64,000 nt of DNA from Cellulosimicrobium protaetiae (GTDB lineage: Bacteria > Actinomycetota > Actinomycetes > Actinomycetales > Cellulomonadaceae): assembly GCF_009708005.2 (NCBI RefSeq), contig NZ_CP052757.1:4030001-4094000 (forward strand), in the 5' to 3' direction. Numbering within the stretch: the first letter of the stretch is position 1; every line of letters begins with the position of its first letter. A model generated the notes under the pieces. That model was not told the origin of the DNA. It saw nothing but the letters and a program-made list of their open reading frames with translations, and ran no database searches. The translations under genes were made by a program, and so were the position numbers. Below are positions 16,905 through 25,089 of this stretch, piece after piece.

Positions 16905-17886
16905 CGCCCTCAGAACGTGCAGGAACGTGCAGGCTGCGAGCTGGCCCGTATCCCGCGACGCACAGGGCGACGACCGTCGTCGCGGCCGCGAGCAGCGTGG
17001 CGAGCACCATGTGGGCACCGACCGCCAGGACGGGCAGCCCGTGGCGCGCCTGGTAGAGGCCCAGCAGCACCTGGACGCCCTCCAGCGCGAGGAGCGCGAG
17101 GAGCCAGGCCCGGACCGGCATGCGCCGCGCCCACGCCACGACGGTGAGCGCGGCGGTGACGGCCACGAGCACGTAGCTCGGCCAGGCGTGCACGTGCTGC
17201 AGGAGCGTGGCGTCGAACCCGTTGCGGCCCGCCTGTGCGTCTCCCGAGTGCGGCCCCGCGCCCGTGGTGAGGACGCCGAGGAGGATCGTCACGACCGCCG
17301 TCGTCACGAGCACGACGGTCGCCACCCGGAACGCCGCGGGTGCGCGCCCGGACCCGCCGTCCGCGGGGACGACCCGGAGGCGGACGAGGAACGCCGCGCA
17401 CACGCACGCGAGCGCGACCGAGGCGACGTAGTGGAACCCGACGACGAAGGGGTTGAGCCCCGTGAGCACGGTCACCCCGCCCACGAGCGCCTGGGCCACG
17501 ACGCCCAGCACGACCGTGCCCGCGAGCAGCGCGAGGTCCCGGCGCTCGTGCCGCACCCGGACGACCAGGAGCAGCACGACCACGGCGGCGACGCCGACGA
17601 CCCCCGCCAGCGTGCGGTTGCCGAACTCGATGAGCCCGTGGATGCCCATCTCCGGGGTGCTCACGAGCGAGTCGGCCGTGCACAGGGGCCACGTCGGGCA
17701 ACCCAGGCCCGACGACGTCAGCCGGACGGCTCCGCCGGTCGCCACGAGGAGCACCTGGACGGCGAACGAGGCCCACGCCGCCACGACGACCCGTCGGTCA
17801 AGGCGGTCGGGCAGGCGTCGCCACCACCGCCGCAGCACGGGCTCCGCGCCGTCCGCCCGGTCGGCCACCCGCTGATCCACGCTCAC
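16873..17886 (-). CDS. ctaA: Heme A synthase (COX15/CtaA)
   Basis: An integral membrane enzyme of 337 residues that oxidises heme O to heme A for cytochrome c oxidase. About eight hydrophobic helices are visible. The first extracellular loop has the Cys pair in GLGCPTWPLC, followed by EMGIHGLIEFGNR, and later histidine-containing helices (VVGFHYVAS, LLQHVHAWPSY, AVGAHMVLA) supply heme ligands. Start is the GTG at 17886, overlapping the hydrolase stop as GTGA. The C-terminal 30 residues are basic, and the gene ends inside the convergent DeoR-type gene. Confidence 0.9.
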   Translation of the reverse strand: MSVDQRVADRADGAEPVLRRWWRRLPDRLDRRVVVAAWASFAVQVLLVATGGAVRLTSSGLGCPTWPLCTADSLVSTPEMGIHGLIEFGNRTLAGVVGVAAVVVLLLVVRVRHERRDLALLAGTVVLGVVAQALVGGVTVLTGLNPFVVGFHYVASVALACVCAAFLVRLRVVPADGGSGRAPAAFRVATVVLVTTAVVTILLGVLTTGAGPHSGDAQAGRNGFDATLLQHVHAWPSYVLVAVTAALTVVAWARRMPVRAWLLALLALEGVQVLLGLYQARHGLPVLAVGAHMVLATLLAAATTVVALCVAGYGPARSLHVPARSEGVRRGARGSVR

Positions 17887-18725
17887 CGGCCCACCGACCC
17901 CAGGAACGGCACGAGCGCCTCGGTGATGCGCTCCCGCGCGTCGTCGTCCGAGATCGAGGGGGTCCCGTCGCCCGGCTGCGCCCCGTAGTCGCCGAACTGG
18001 GCGTGCGTCGCGCCGTCGATGCGCACGCGCTCGGCGTCGGGTGGCAGGAGCGCCCGCGAGGACGTGATCGACTCTTCGTCGACGAGGCCGTCCTGCGTGC
18101 CCGTCACGGTGAGGGCAGCCAGGTCGGAGCGGCCGGAGAGGTCGCCGAGCGAGCAGTACGACGCGAGGAGGACGAGGGCGCGCACCTCCTCCGACGCGGC
18201 GTACGTGCACGCCCGGACGCCACCCATGCTGTGCCCACCGACGGCCCAGGCGTCGACCTCGGGGGCGAGCGCAGCGAACACCTCGAACGGTCGGCGCTCC
18301 AGCAGCGCGAGGTGGAGGAACGGCTCGACGAGGACGACCGTCGTGCCCTGCGCGGCGACCTCCCGGAACGTCGCCGCGTACGCCTGCGGCTCGACCTTGG
18401 CCCCCGCGAGGAACACGAGGCCGCTGCCGTCCCCCTCCCCCGCGGGCCGGAGCACGACGACGTCGCCGCGGTCGTCGAGGCGGACGCGCGGGTCCTCCTG
18501 CACGGCGGCGAGACCCGCCGGCTCGGCGGGGAAGGTGTCGTCGGCCCACACGAGGAAGGCGGCGACCGCGACGACGAGCAGGCCGAGCAGCGCGAGCGCG
18601 ACCGTCACGAGCACGCAGCGCACCCGGGACCGCCGGGGTCCGGGTCGCGTGGCGGCGGGACGGTCCGGCGGAGCGGCGCCGTCGTCGGGAGCGTGCTGCG
18701 CCGGGGGCGCGAGCGGGGAGGACAT
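17883..18725 (-). CDS. Membrane-anchored alpha/beta hydrolase
   Basis: A 280-residue protein with a Pro-rich cytoplasmic start, one membrane helix (about residues 36-60) and an extracytoplasmic alpha/beta-hydrolase domain. The nucleophile elbow is GGHSMGG, a later Asp lies in VTGTQDGLVDE, and the likely catalytic His is in DGATHAQFGDYG. The family resembles the small dienelactone-hydrolase-like group. The substrate is unknown. The start at 18725 lies 63 bases from the divergent MarR-type gene, with a perfect inverted repeat between them. It is coupled to ctaA downstream. Confidence 0.8.
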   Translation of the reverse strand: MSSPLAPPAQHAPDDGAAPPDRPAATRPGPRRSRVRCVLVTVALALLGLLVVAVAAFLVWADDTFPAEPAGLAAVQEDPRVRLDDRGDVVVLRPAGEGDGSGLVFLAGAKVEPQAYAATFREVAAQGTTVVLVEPFLHLALLERRPFEVFAALAPEVDAWAVGGHSMGGVRACTYAASEEVRALVLLASYCSLGDLSGRSDLAALTVTGTQDGLVDEESITSSRALLPPDAERVRIDGATHAQFGDYGAQPGDGTPSISDDDARERITEALVPFLGSVGR

Positions 18726-18751
18726 CGGGCGGCTCCGGGAAGAGTAGATGG

Positions 18752-18764
18752 TACGGCTACCGTA
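18752..18764. promoter_or_regulatory. Candidate MarR operator
   Basis: TACGG-CTA-CCGTA is a perfect inverted repeat in the 63-base gap between the divergent hydrolase and MarR-type genes. The location suits autoregulation plus control of the hydrolase. Confidence 0.5.
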
Positions 18765-18788
18765 GCATTCCGGGAGTAGGCTATTTTG

Positions 18789-19277
18789 ATGAGCCAGCAC
18801 CCCGACGCCGGGCCGGCGCTGTCGGTCCACCTGCTCCGGGACCTCCAGGACGCGATCGGCGAGGCCACCTCCGCCCTGGCGCACCGGCTGCGGATGAGCG
18901 CCACGGACGCCGCCGCGCTCGAGCACGTCGCGCTGGCGGACGAGGCGCTGGGGCCCGGGGAGCTCGGCGCACGGCTCGCCGTCACCCGCTCGTCCGCCAC
19001 CGAGGTCGTGGACCGGCTCGCGCGCGCCGGGCACGTCGAGCGCGTCCGGGACGAGGCGGACCGGCGCCGGTACCGCCTCGAGCCCACCGCGACCGCCCGG
19101 TCGCGCGTCCGCGCCGAGCTCGACCCGCTCCGACGTTCCCTGGACTCCGCCGCCGACGGCTTCTCGCCCGCGCAGCAGCAGGTGATCGCCACGTACCTGC
19201 GCGCGGTGACCTCCGCCTACCGCTCCTACGCGGCCACGCCGGACGACGCCCCGGGGTCCCCCCGCTCCCGCCGGTGA
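18789..19277 (+). CDS. MarR-family transcription regulator
   Basis: The 162-residue protein has the MarR winged-helix layout: RMSATDAAALEHVALADEAL, the recognition helix ARLAVTRSSATEVVDRLARAG, and the wing RVRDEADRRRYRLEPT with its conserved D-x-R-R residues. The ATG at 18789 is used, although a TTG directly precedes it and no strong ribosome site is visible. Divergent from the membrane hydrolase. The shared inverted repeat at 18752 is its likely operator. Confidence 0.88.
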   Translation: MSQHPDAGPALSVHLLRDLQDAIGEATSALAHRLRMSATDAAALEHVALADEALGPGELGARLAVTRSSATEVVDRLARAGHVERVRDEADRRRYRLEPTATARSRVRAELDPLRRSLDSAADGFSPAQQQVIATYLRAVTSAYRSYAATPDDAPGSPRSRR

Positions 19278-19319
19278 CCTCCGGACGGCGTGGGCGGGAA
19301 GGCGCCCGTCCGCTTCGAG

Positions 19320-19341
19320 ACCGGATCGTGACCGGATCGTG
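19320..19341. repeat. Tandem 11-base repeat upstream of disA
   Basis: ACCGGATCGTG occurs twice in tandem, 45 bases upstream of the disA -10. It may be a regulatory direct repeat or chance. Confidence 0.35.
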
Positions 19342-19385
19342 GCCCGCTGCCGCGGGTCCACCGGGGTGGAAAGGGGCTCACAGCG

Positions 19386-19391
19386 TAGGAT
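19386..19391 (+). promoter_or_regulatory. disA -10 hexamer, leaderless start
   Basis: TAGGAT ends 6 nt before the GTG start of disA, the same spacing as for radA and four other genes here. No ribosome site is needed if the mRNA is leaderless. Confidence 0.5.
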
Positions 19392-19397
19392 TCCTCC

Positions 19398-20483
19398 GTG
19401 GCCAACTCCCCCGCGCACCCCGACGAGATGCTCCGGGAGACCCTTGCTGCCGTGGCACCCGGGACCGAGCTCCGTGACGGTCTGGAACGCATCTTGCGCG
19501 GCCGGACCGGAGCGCTGATCGTCCTGGGCCTGGACAAGGTCGTCGAGGAGATGTGCTCGGGCGGCTTCGTGCTCGACGTCGGCTTCTCCGCGACGCGGCT
19601 GCGCGAGCTGTCGAAGATGGACGGCGCGGTCGTGCTGGACCGCGACGCGAACCGCATCCTGCGCGCGGCCGTCCAGCTCCTGCCGGACCCGACCATCGAG
19701 ACGACGGAGTCCGGGACGCGGCACCGCACCGCGGAGCGCGTCGCCAAGCAGAGCGGCTTCCCCGTCATCTCGGTGAGCCAGTCGATGCGGATCGTCGCCC
19801 TCTACGTCGGCGGCCAGCGTCACGTGCTCGAGGACTCCGACACGATCCTGTCGCGCGCCAACCAGGCGCTCGCGACGCTCGAGCGCTACCGCTCGCGACT
19901 CGACGAGGTGTCCGGCACGCTGTCCGCGCTCGAGATCGAGGACCTCGTCACCGTGCGCGACGTCTGCGCCGTCGTGCAGCGCCTGGAGATGGTCGCGCGC
20001 ATCTCCGAGGAGATCGCGGGGTACGTCATCGAGCTCGGCACCGACGGCCGCCTCCTCGCGCTCCAGCTCGACGAGCTCATCGGCGGCATCGGCTCGGACC
20101 GTGAGTTCGTCATCCGCGACTACGTCGACCTGGGTCGCAAGGACCGCTCCCTCGCCGAGGTCCAGAAGGCCCTGGGCGGCCTGGACTCGACCCAGCTCCT
20201 CGACCTCGGCCAGATCGGCCGTGTGCTCGACCTCCCGGGCGGCGGCGACGCGCTCGACGCCGCGGTCGCGCCGCACGGGTACCGCCTCCTGTCGAAGGTG
20301 CCGCGCCTGCCCGCGACGATCATCGACCGGCTCGTCGCGCACTTCGGCGGGTTGCAGAAGCTCCTCGCCGCGAGCATCGACGACCTCATGACGGTCGACG
20401 GGGTCGGCGAGCAGCGTGCCCGCGCGGTGCGTGAGGGCCTCTCGCGCCTCGCGGAGTCGAGCATCCTCGAGCGCTACGTCTGA
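19398..20483 (+). CDS. disA: DNA integrity scanning protein, diadenylate cyclase
   Basis: Makes cyclic di-AMP from two ATP and reports on branched DNA. The 361-residue protein has the DAC domain with the catalytic DGA at 75-77 and RHR at 108-110, a central helical spine and a C-terminal helix-hairpin-helix DNA-binding part ([27 protein letters not shown]). All key residues are intact. The GTG start at 19398 has a -10-like TAGGAT 6 nt before it. RadA, which restrains DisA in Bacillus, is encoded 4.4 kb upstream on the same strand. Confidence 0.96.
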   Translation: MANSPAHPDEMLRETLAAVAPGTELRDGLERILRGRTGALIVLGLDKVVEEMCSGGFVLDVGFSATRLRELSKMDGAVVLDRDANRILRAAVQLLPDPTIETTESGTRHRTAERVAKQSGFPVISVSQSMRIVALYVGGQRHVLEDSDTILSRANQALATLERYRSRLDEVSGTLSALEIEDLVTVRDVCAVVQRLEMVARISEEIAGYVIELGTDGRLLALQLDELIGGIGSDREFVIRDYVDLGRKDRSLAEVQKALGGLDSTQLLDLGQIGRVLDLPGGGDALDAAVAPHGYRLLSKVPRLPATIIDRLVAHFGGLQKLLAASIDDLMTVDGVGEQRARAVREGLSRLAESSILERYV

Positions 20484-20521
20484 CCCGACCGTCCGACCGG
20501 CGCACCGCGCGGAGGGGGACC

Positions 20522-21244
20522 GTGGACCACGTCGACGAGTGGTCGGCACTGGCCGACGCCTGGGCGCGCTGGTGGGCGCCCGCCGCGGAACCGGCACAGC
20601 GGGCGATCCTCGACGCCGCGAGCGTCGGGCCCGGCTCCCGCGTGCTCGACGTCGGGTGCGGCACCGGCGAGCTCGTCGCCCTGGCCCTCTCCCGCGGCGC
20701 GGACGCGGCAGGCTGCGACGCCGCGGCCGGGATGATCGACGTCGCGCGCCGGGTCGGCCCCGACGCGGACCTGCGCGTCGCCCAGGCCGAGCACCTCCCC
20801 TGGCCCGACGACGCGTTCGACCTCGTCACGCTCGTCAACGCGCTCGCGTTCACCGACGTCGCCAGGACCCTGAGCGAGGCCCGACGCGTCGCCGGCCTGG
20901 TCGCCGTCGCGACGTGGGCTGAGGACTCCCGCAACGACCTCACCGTGCTCGAGCGGGCCGTCGCCGGCGAGGACCACGAGCCGAGCGACGAGAGCCGCGA
21001 GGAGGGGCACCTCGGCATGCTCCTCACCGAGCACGGCTTCACCGTCGTCACGGAAGGGGTGGCGGACGCACCGATGCGGCTCGCCGACGCGGACGAGGTC
21101 GTCGCCGCGATCATGTTCGGCGAGTCGGACGACCTGCGCACCGAGCTCCGCCCCGACGTCCTCGCCGCCGCACGGCCCTTCCGCCGCTCCGACGGCTCCT
21201 ACCTCCTCCGCAACGCCTTCCGCTGGGCCCTCGCCCGGCGCTGA
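20522..21244 (+). CDS. Class I SAM-dependent methyltransferase
   Basis: A 240-residue protein with motif I VLDVGCGTGELVALA near residue 42, an acidic residue after strand 2 (GCDAAAGMI) and motif post-I LRVAQAEHLPWPDDAFDLV, as in UbiE/Methyltransf_11 proteins. The methyl acceptor is unknown. The GTG at 20522 has a strong GGAGGGGG site 38 bases after the disA stop, so it may be co-transcribed with disA. Confidence 0.82.
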   Translation: MDHVDEWSALADAWARWWAPAAEPAQRAILDAASVGPGSRVLDVGCGTGELVALALSRGADAAGCDAAAGMIDVARRVGPDADLRVAQAEHLPWPDDAFDLVTLVNALAFTDVARTLSEARRVAGLVAVATWAEDSRNDLTVLERAVAGEDHEPSDESREEGHLGMLLTEHGFTVVTEGVADAPMRLADADEVVAAIMFGESDDLRTELRPDVLAAARPFRRSDGSYLLRNAFRWALARR

Positions 21245-21316
21245 TCGCCCGACAGCCGGCGGGGAGCGCGAGCGTCGGCGGGCCCCGACGGCGGCACCGC
21301 CGCCGCCCAGGGGGCG

Positions 21317-22135
21317 TCACGCACCGCCGGCGCCGGCATCGGCCGCTGGGGCGGTCCCCTGCGCAGGGGCCGTGCCCTCCGCGGGAGGGGTCTCGCCCTC
21401 GGCGGGAGGGGTCTCGCCCTCCGCCGGCGGCGACCCGTCCGGTGCGCTGTCCGTCGGCGTCTCCGTCGGCTCGGGCGACGGCGGGGGCGGCGCCAGCAGG
21501 GTGAAGGTGACGGGCTCGCTCGTCGCGCCGTCGACCCCGGCGACGCTCACGACCGCCGTGTACGTGCCGGGACCGACCTCCGGCTGGTCGGGAGCGCAGC
21601 CCTCGACCGAGCGGCGGCGGTCCCAGCGGACCAGCCGGGACGGGTCCTCGTCGCCGGTGCTCATGAGCAGCAGGCGGTCCGTCGTGCCGCAGTGCGCGGA
21701 CGACCAGACGAGCTCGTCGCCCGCGTAGACGAGCACCTGGCGCCCCGCGTCCGACCCGTCGACGAGGCAGGGCCGGCCGCCCGACTGCCGGAGCGTGACG
21801 TCGAGCTGGACGGCGCGGCCGGGCTCGTACTCCGTGGCGCTCGCCGTCACGCCGAGCTCGAGGGACGCGGCGGTGCAGTCCAGCGGCGGTCCCACGGCCT
21901 CGGGCGTCGGGGGCGCCGACCTGCCCTCCTGCGCCTGCTCGTCGCCCGTGAGGAGGGGCTGCACCGCGCGCACGACGACCTGCCCGAGCAGGACGAGCCC
22001 GACCACCAGACCGACGAGCAGCGCGAGCGCGACGAGCCGACGGCGCAGCAGCGCCCCGCGCGTGGGACGGCTGCCGGGCCCGGGTCGCGGGCCGGCGCTC
22101 GGCCTCGGGGAGCGGTCGGTCCGCGGCGTGCTCAC
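21317..22135 (-). CDS. Membrane-anchored protein with acidic Pro-rich tail
   Basis: A 272-residue protein not recognised as a named family. A basic cytoplasmic N-terminus and one membrane helix (about 33-58) precede an extracellular beta-rich domain (about 85-205). That domain contains two Cys pairs (LDCTAASLELGV and RPCLVDG; AHCGTTD and EGCAPDQ) that could form disulphides. The tail is Pro/Glu/Thr-rich with a short repeated unit, PPAEGET. The middle domain resembles actinobacterial extracellular beta-sandwich proteins of unknown role. Start is the GTG at 22135. It is divergent from mutY across a region rich in inverted repeats. Confidence 0.6.
   Translation of the reverse strand: MSTPRTDRSPRPSAGPRPGPGSRPTRGALLRRRLVALALLVGLVVGLVLLGQVVVRAVQPLLTGDEQAQEGRSAPPTPEAVGPPLDCTAASLELGVTASATEYEPGRAVQLDVTLRQSGGRPCLVDGSDAGRQVLVYAGDELVWSSAHCGTTDRLLLMSTGDEDPSRLVRWDRRRSVEGCAPDQPEVGPGTYTAVVSVAGVDGATSEPVTFTLLAPPPPSPEPTETPTDSAPDGSPPAEGETPPAEGETPPAEGTAPAQGTAPAADAGAGGA
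21374..21430 (-). repeat. In-gene tandem repeat coding PPAEGET units
   Basis: Two full 21-base units and one partial unit encode the repeated Pro-Pro-Ala-Glu-Gly-Glu-Thr tail of the 21317-22135 protein. Copy number could vary between strains. Confidence 0.7.
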
Positions 22136-22225
22136 GGGGTCCTCCGTCGTGCAGGTGCTGGTCCCGACCACGGTATCGGCGACCGGCGCCCCTCCCGGTC
22201 CGCCGCGCCGACGACCGGCCGACAA

Positions 22226-22243
22226 CGGACCGACGACGGTCCG
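22226..22243. repeat. Inverted repeat 1 in divergent gap before mutY
   Basis: CGGACCG-ACGA-CGGTCCG is a perfect 7-base-arm inverted repeat between two divergently transcribed genes, so it is not a coding-gene terminator. It may be an operator. Confidence 0.5.
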
Positions 22244-22252
22244 ACGACGCGC

Positions 22253-22286
22253 AGGGTCGGGGCAGAATGTGTCCTGCCCCGACCCT
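22253..22286. repeat. Inverted repeat 2 in divergent gap before mutY
   Basis: Perfect 13-base arms (AGGGTCGGGGCAG and its complement) enclose the 8-base loop AATGTGTC. It lies 57 bases before the mutY start. It would form a strong hairpin in any transcript crossing it, although no gene ends here. Confidence 0.6.
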
Positions 22287-22312
22287 GACGTCCCGGAACC
22301 TGACGTCCCGGA
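22284..22312. repeat. Direct repeat next to inverted repeat 2
   Basis: CCTGACGTCCCGGA occurs twice at a 15-base period, the first copy starting inside the right arm of the hairpin at 22253-22286. Possibly a binding-site pair in the mutY leader. Confidence 0.45.
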
Positions 22313-22342
22313 GCCGACGAGCGGAGAGGAAGGAGCGCCACC

Positions 22343-23272
22343 ATGACCGGCCCGGCCGCGCGCGCAGCCCGCCCGACCACCGCCGCCACGGCGCGCGACC
22401 CGCACGCCGACCTGCGCGACGCCGTCGGGCGGTGGTTCGGCGACACCGCGCGGGACCTGCCGTGGCGGGCGCCGGACCGCACCCCGTGGGGCGTGCTCGT
22501 GAGCGAGGTGATGCTCCAGCAGACGCCGGTCGTCCGCGTCGAGCCGGCGTGGCGCGCGTGGATGGAGCGCTGGCCCGAGCCTGCCGACCTCGCCGCCGCG
22601 TCGACGGCCGACGTGCTGCGCGCGTGGGGCCGCCTCGGCTACCCGCGCCGGGCGTTGCGGCTCCAGGAGTGCGCCCGCACGATCGTCGCGCGGCACGACG
22701 GCGTGGTCCCGCTCGGCGAGGAGGCGCTGCGCGCCCTGCCCGGCGTCGGCGAGTACACCGCCGCCGCGGTGACGGCGTTCGCCCATGCGCAGCGCGCCGT
22801 GGTCGTCGACACGAACGTGCGCCGGGTCCTGGCCCGCGCCGTCGGCGGGGTCGCGCTGCCCGCGCCGTCGTACACGGCGGCGGAACGTGCGACCGCGGCG
22901 GCCGTCGCGCCCACCGACGACGCGGGCGCCGTGCTGTGGGCCGCCGCCTCGATGGAGCTCGGCGCCCTCGTGTGCACGGCGCGCTCCCCGCGGTGCGGGG
23001 CCTGCCCGGTGCGCGACGCGTGCGCGTGGCGTCGTGCCGGGCGGCCCGGTGACGAGCACGCGGCCCGACGTCGCACGCAGGCCTGGGCGGGCACCGACCG
23101 GCAGGTGCGGGGCAGGGTCATGGCGGCGCTGCGCGAGGCGCCCGGCCCCGTGGCAGGGGACACCGTCCGCGCGGTGTGGCACGACGCGGCCCAGCTCGAC
23201 CGGTGCGTCGCGAGCCTCGTCGAGGACGGGCTCGTGGAGCAGGTGGGCGGTCGCTACCGGTTGCCCGACTGA
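22343..23272 (+). CDS. mutY: A/G-specific adenine glycosylase
   Basis: Removes adenine mispaired with 8-oxoguanine. The 309-residue protein has the helix-hairpin-helix LPGVGEYTAAAVTAFA followed by the catalytic Asp region VVVDTNVRRV. The iron-sulphur loop CTARSPRCGACPVRDAC has the C-x6-C-x2-C-x5-C spacing. The early LPWRAPDRTPWGVLVSEVMLQQT is the MutY signature. The C-terminal part is short, and a NUDIX-like recognition domain is not evident, as in some actinobacterial members. The ATG at 22343 has a GGAGAGGAAGGAG region ahead. Its end overlaps the convergent argA by 19 bases. Confidence 0.92.
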   Translation: MTGPAARAARPTTAATARDPHADLRDAVGRWFGDTARDLPWRAPDRTPWGVLVSEVMLQQTPVVRVEPAWRAWMERWPEPADLAAASTADVLRAWGRLGYPRRALRLQECARTIVARHDGVVPLGEEALRALPGVGEYTAAAVTAFAHAQRAVVVDTNVRRVLARAVGGVALPAPSYTAAERATAAAVAPTDDAGAVLWAAASMELGALVCTARSPRCGACPVRDACAWRRAGRPGDEHAARRRTQAWAGTDRQVRGRVMAALREAPGPVAGDTVRAVWHDAAQLDRCVASLVEDGLVEQVGGRYRLPD

Positions 23273-23838
23273 TCCTGGGAGGGCGGTCCGTCGAGGTCGA
23301 GCAGCATGCGCGTGTTGCCCAGCGTGTTGGGCTTCACGCGCGCGAGGTCGAGGAACTCCGCGACGCCGTCGTCGTGGGAGCGCAGGAGCTCGGCGTACAC
23401 CTCGTGCGAGACGGGCGTCCCCTCGATCGGGTGGAACCCGTGGGCGCGGAAGAAGTCCACCTCGAACGTCAGGCAGAACACGCGGCGCAGGCCGAGCGCG
23501 CGCGCCCGGGCCAGGAGCTCGACGACGAGCGCGTGCCCCACGCGGTGCCCGCGCCAGGCCGGGTCCACCGCGAGCGTGCGGATCTCGGCGAGGTCGTCCC
23601 ACATGACGTGCAGCGCGCCGCACCCGACGACGCGCGGGGCGCCCGCGCCGTCGGGCCCGTCGCCACCCGCCGGGTCGTCGACCTCCGCGACGACGAACTC
23701 CTGCACGGCCTCGTAGTAGCCCACCATCTCCTTGGCGAGGAGGATCCGCGCCTCCGCGTAGGGCTGCACGAGCGCGCGCACGGCGCGGACGTCCGCGGGC
23801 AGGGCGGGTCGGACGTGGACGGTGGAGGTCGTGGGCAC
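23254..23838 (-). CDS. argA: Amino-acid N-acetyltransferase (N-acetylglutamate synthase, ArgA type)
   Basis: A 194-residue single GNAT-domain protein of the mycobacterial ArgA type, which starts arginine synthesis by acetylating glutamate. Visible family stretches are YYEAVQEFVVAEV, VGCGALHVMWDDLAEIRTLAVDP, the acetyl-CoA loop WRGHRVGHALV, FEVDFFRAHGFHPIEGTPVS and AEFLDLARVKPNTLGNTRML. The GTG at 23838 is the likely start. A perfect inverted repeat resembling an ARG box lies 30 bases upstream (23868-23883), which supports the arginine assignment and suggests ArgR control. Confidence 0.88.
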   Translation of the reverse strand: MPTTSTVHVRPALPADVRAVRALVQPYAEARILLAKEMVGYYEAVQEFVVAEVDDPAGGDGPDGAGAPRVVGCGALHVMWDDLAEIRTLAVDPAWRGHRVGHALVVELLARARALGLRRVFCLTFEVDFFRAHGFHPIEGTPVSHEVYAELLRSHDDGVAEFLDLARVKPNTLGNTRMLLDLDGPPSQDQSGNR

Positions 23839-23867
23839 CGCGTCACTGTACGCGGATCGGGCAGTTC

Positions 23868-23883
23868 CTGCATAATCATGCAG
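23868..23883. promoter_or_regulatory. Candidate ARG box before argA
   Basis: CTGCAT-AATC-ATGCAG is a perfect palindrome. TGCAT/ATGCA half-sites are characteristic of ARG boxes described in Streptomyces and relatives, and the site lies at the expected promoter position for argA. Confidence 0.65.
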
Positions 23884-23908
23884 TGAGACGCATAGATCCG
23901 CAGGGACG

Positions 23909-24859
23909 TCAGGCGCCCGCGACGAGGTGCGCCGCCGTGATCTCGTCCACGACGAGGTCCGTCACGACGCCGGCCCGCAGCGCAGCGCGCAGCGGCGCCA
24001 CCTTGTTGTCACCCGCGACCGCGCACACGCGCCGCGGGACGCGACGCAGCTCCTCCGGCGCCGGCCCCGTCGCCCGCTCGTTGAGCGCGATGTCCCGGTA
24101 GGTGCCGTCCGCGCGGAGGAACACCGTGCACACGTCCCCGACGACCCCCTCGTCGTCGAGGACCGCGATGTCGTCCGGCTCGAGGTACCCCGCCGAGTAC
24201 ACGTGGGACGGCACCCCGCCCGCGACGGCACCCACCGAGAACAGGGCGATGTCCGCGCGGTGCTGGACGTCGAGCACGCGCCGCACCGACCGCTCTCGCC
24301 ACATCGCCCGCTTCGTCTCGGCGTAGTCGAAGAACGCCGGAACTGGGAAATGGTGCACGTGGGCGTCGAACGCGGAGCCGAAGCCCGCGATGAGGTCGCC
24401 CGCGTAGTGCACGCCCGAGGTGCGCGTGTTGGCGGCACCGTTGAGCTGCACGACCGCGCTCCCCCGCGTCGGCTTCTGCGGCAGGTGCCGCGAGATCGCC
24501 GAGAGCGTCGTGCCCCACGCGATGCCGAGGATCATGTCCGAGTCGAACCACGTCGACAGCAGGCGGGCCGTCGTGAGGGCGACCTGCTCGAGCCGCTCGA
24601 CCTGCGGCGCCTGGTCCGGGACCGGCACGACGTACGCGTCGATCCCCCACGTGCTCGCGAGGTGCTGCCCCAGCCCCGGGCCGCGGCTCCGCGCCGGCCG
24701 CAGCGAGATCTCCACCAGCCCCGTGTCCCGTGCCCGCTTCACGAGCCGCGACACCGTGGACCGCGACGTGTGCAGGTGCTTGGCGATGGCCTCCATCTTC
24801 ATGTCCTGCAGGTAGTACATCGACGCCGCCCGCAGGACGTCCTGCTCCCGATCCACCAT
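23909..24859 (-). CDS. SorC-family transcription regulator (probable glycerol regulator)
   Basis: A 316-residue protein with an N-terminal helix-turn-helix (YYLQDMKMEAIAKHLHTS, then RSTVSRLVKRARDTGLVEI). The SorC-type effector domain follows, with LGIAWGTTLSAISRHL, VVQLNGAANT and CAVAGDNKVAPLRAAL, which forms the sugar-phosphate-binding part. The ATG at 24859 has a GGAGGGAG site. It is divergent from glpD with 230 bases between starts, so it probably senses glycerol 3-phosphate or a related polyol phosphate and controls glpD-glpF-glpK. Known glycerol regulators in Streptomyces are IclR-type (GylR), so a SorC member here is a departure. Confidence 0.85.
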   Translation of the reverse strand: MVDREQDVLRAASMYYLQDMKMEAIAKHLHTSRSTVSRLVKRARDTGLVEISLRPARSRGPGLGQHLASTWGIDAYVVPVPDQAPQVERLEQVALTTARLLSTWFDSDMILGIAWGTTLSAISRHLPQKPTRGSAVVQLNGAANTRTSGVHYAGDLIAGFGSAFDAHVHHFPVPAFFDYAETKRAMWRERSVRRVLDVQHRADIALFSVGAVAGGVPSHVYSAGYLEPDDIAVLDDEGVVGDVCTVFLRADGTYRDIALNERATGPAPEELRRVPRRVCAVAGDNKVAPLRAALRAGVVTDLVVDEITAAHLVAGA

Positions 24860-24888
24860 GACGCTCTCCCTCCGCTCGACCTCCATTC

Positions 24889-24902
24889 TGCACGTTTGTG
24901 CA
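24889..24902. promoter_or_regulatory. Candidate SorC operator
   Basis: TGCAC-GTTT-GTGCA is a perfect inverted repeat 30 bases before the regulator start, in the divergent gap with glpD. It is well placed for autoregulation. No second copy was found before glpF or glpK. Confidence 0.5.
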
Positions 24903-25089
24903 CCCCGGTTGCGCGTCTGTTCGCCGCGTGGTGGTCTGGAGGGCGTGCCGTCGCGCCGGGACCCCGGCGTGCGCACGACGGTTACCGCTCGCGCACCCTG
25001 GTCGGGCGTGGGACCGTCGCTGTGAGCGCACCGTGGGCGCATCGTCCCGCGGCGTGCCCGCAGCACCGAGGGACGAGAGAGGAAGACGG

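Noticed and set aside
19278-19397. Cyclic-di-AMP riboswitch near disA
   Set aside because: The gap is only 120 bases, with a tandem repeat and a leaderless promoter. No long structured leader is present.
21289-21302. CGGCGG-CA-CCGCCG hairpin between the methyltransferase and the 21317 gene as a terminator
   Set aside because: Six-base GC arms with a 2-base loop are expected by chance in such GC-rich DNA. The support is too weak to list.
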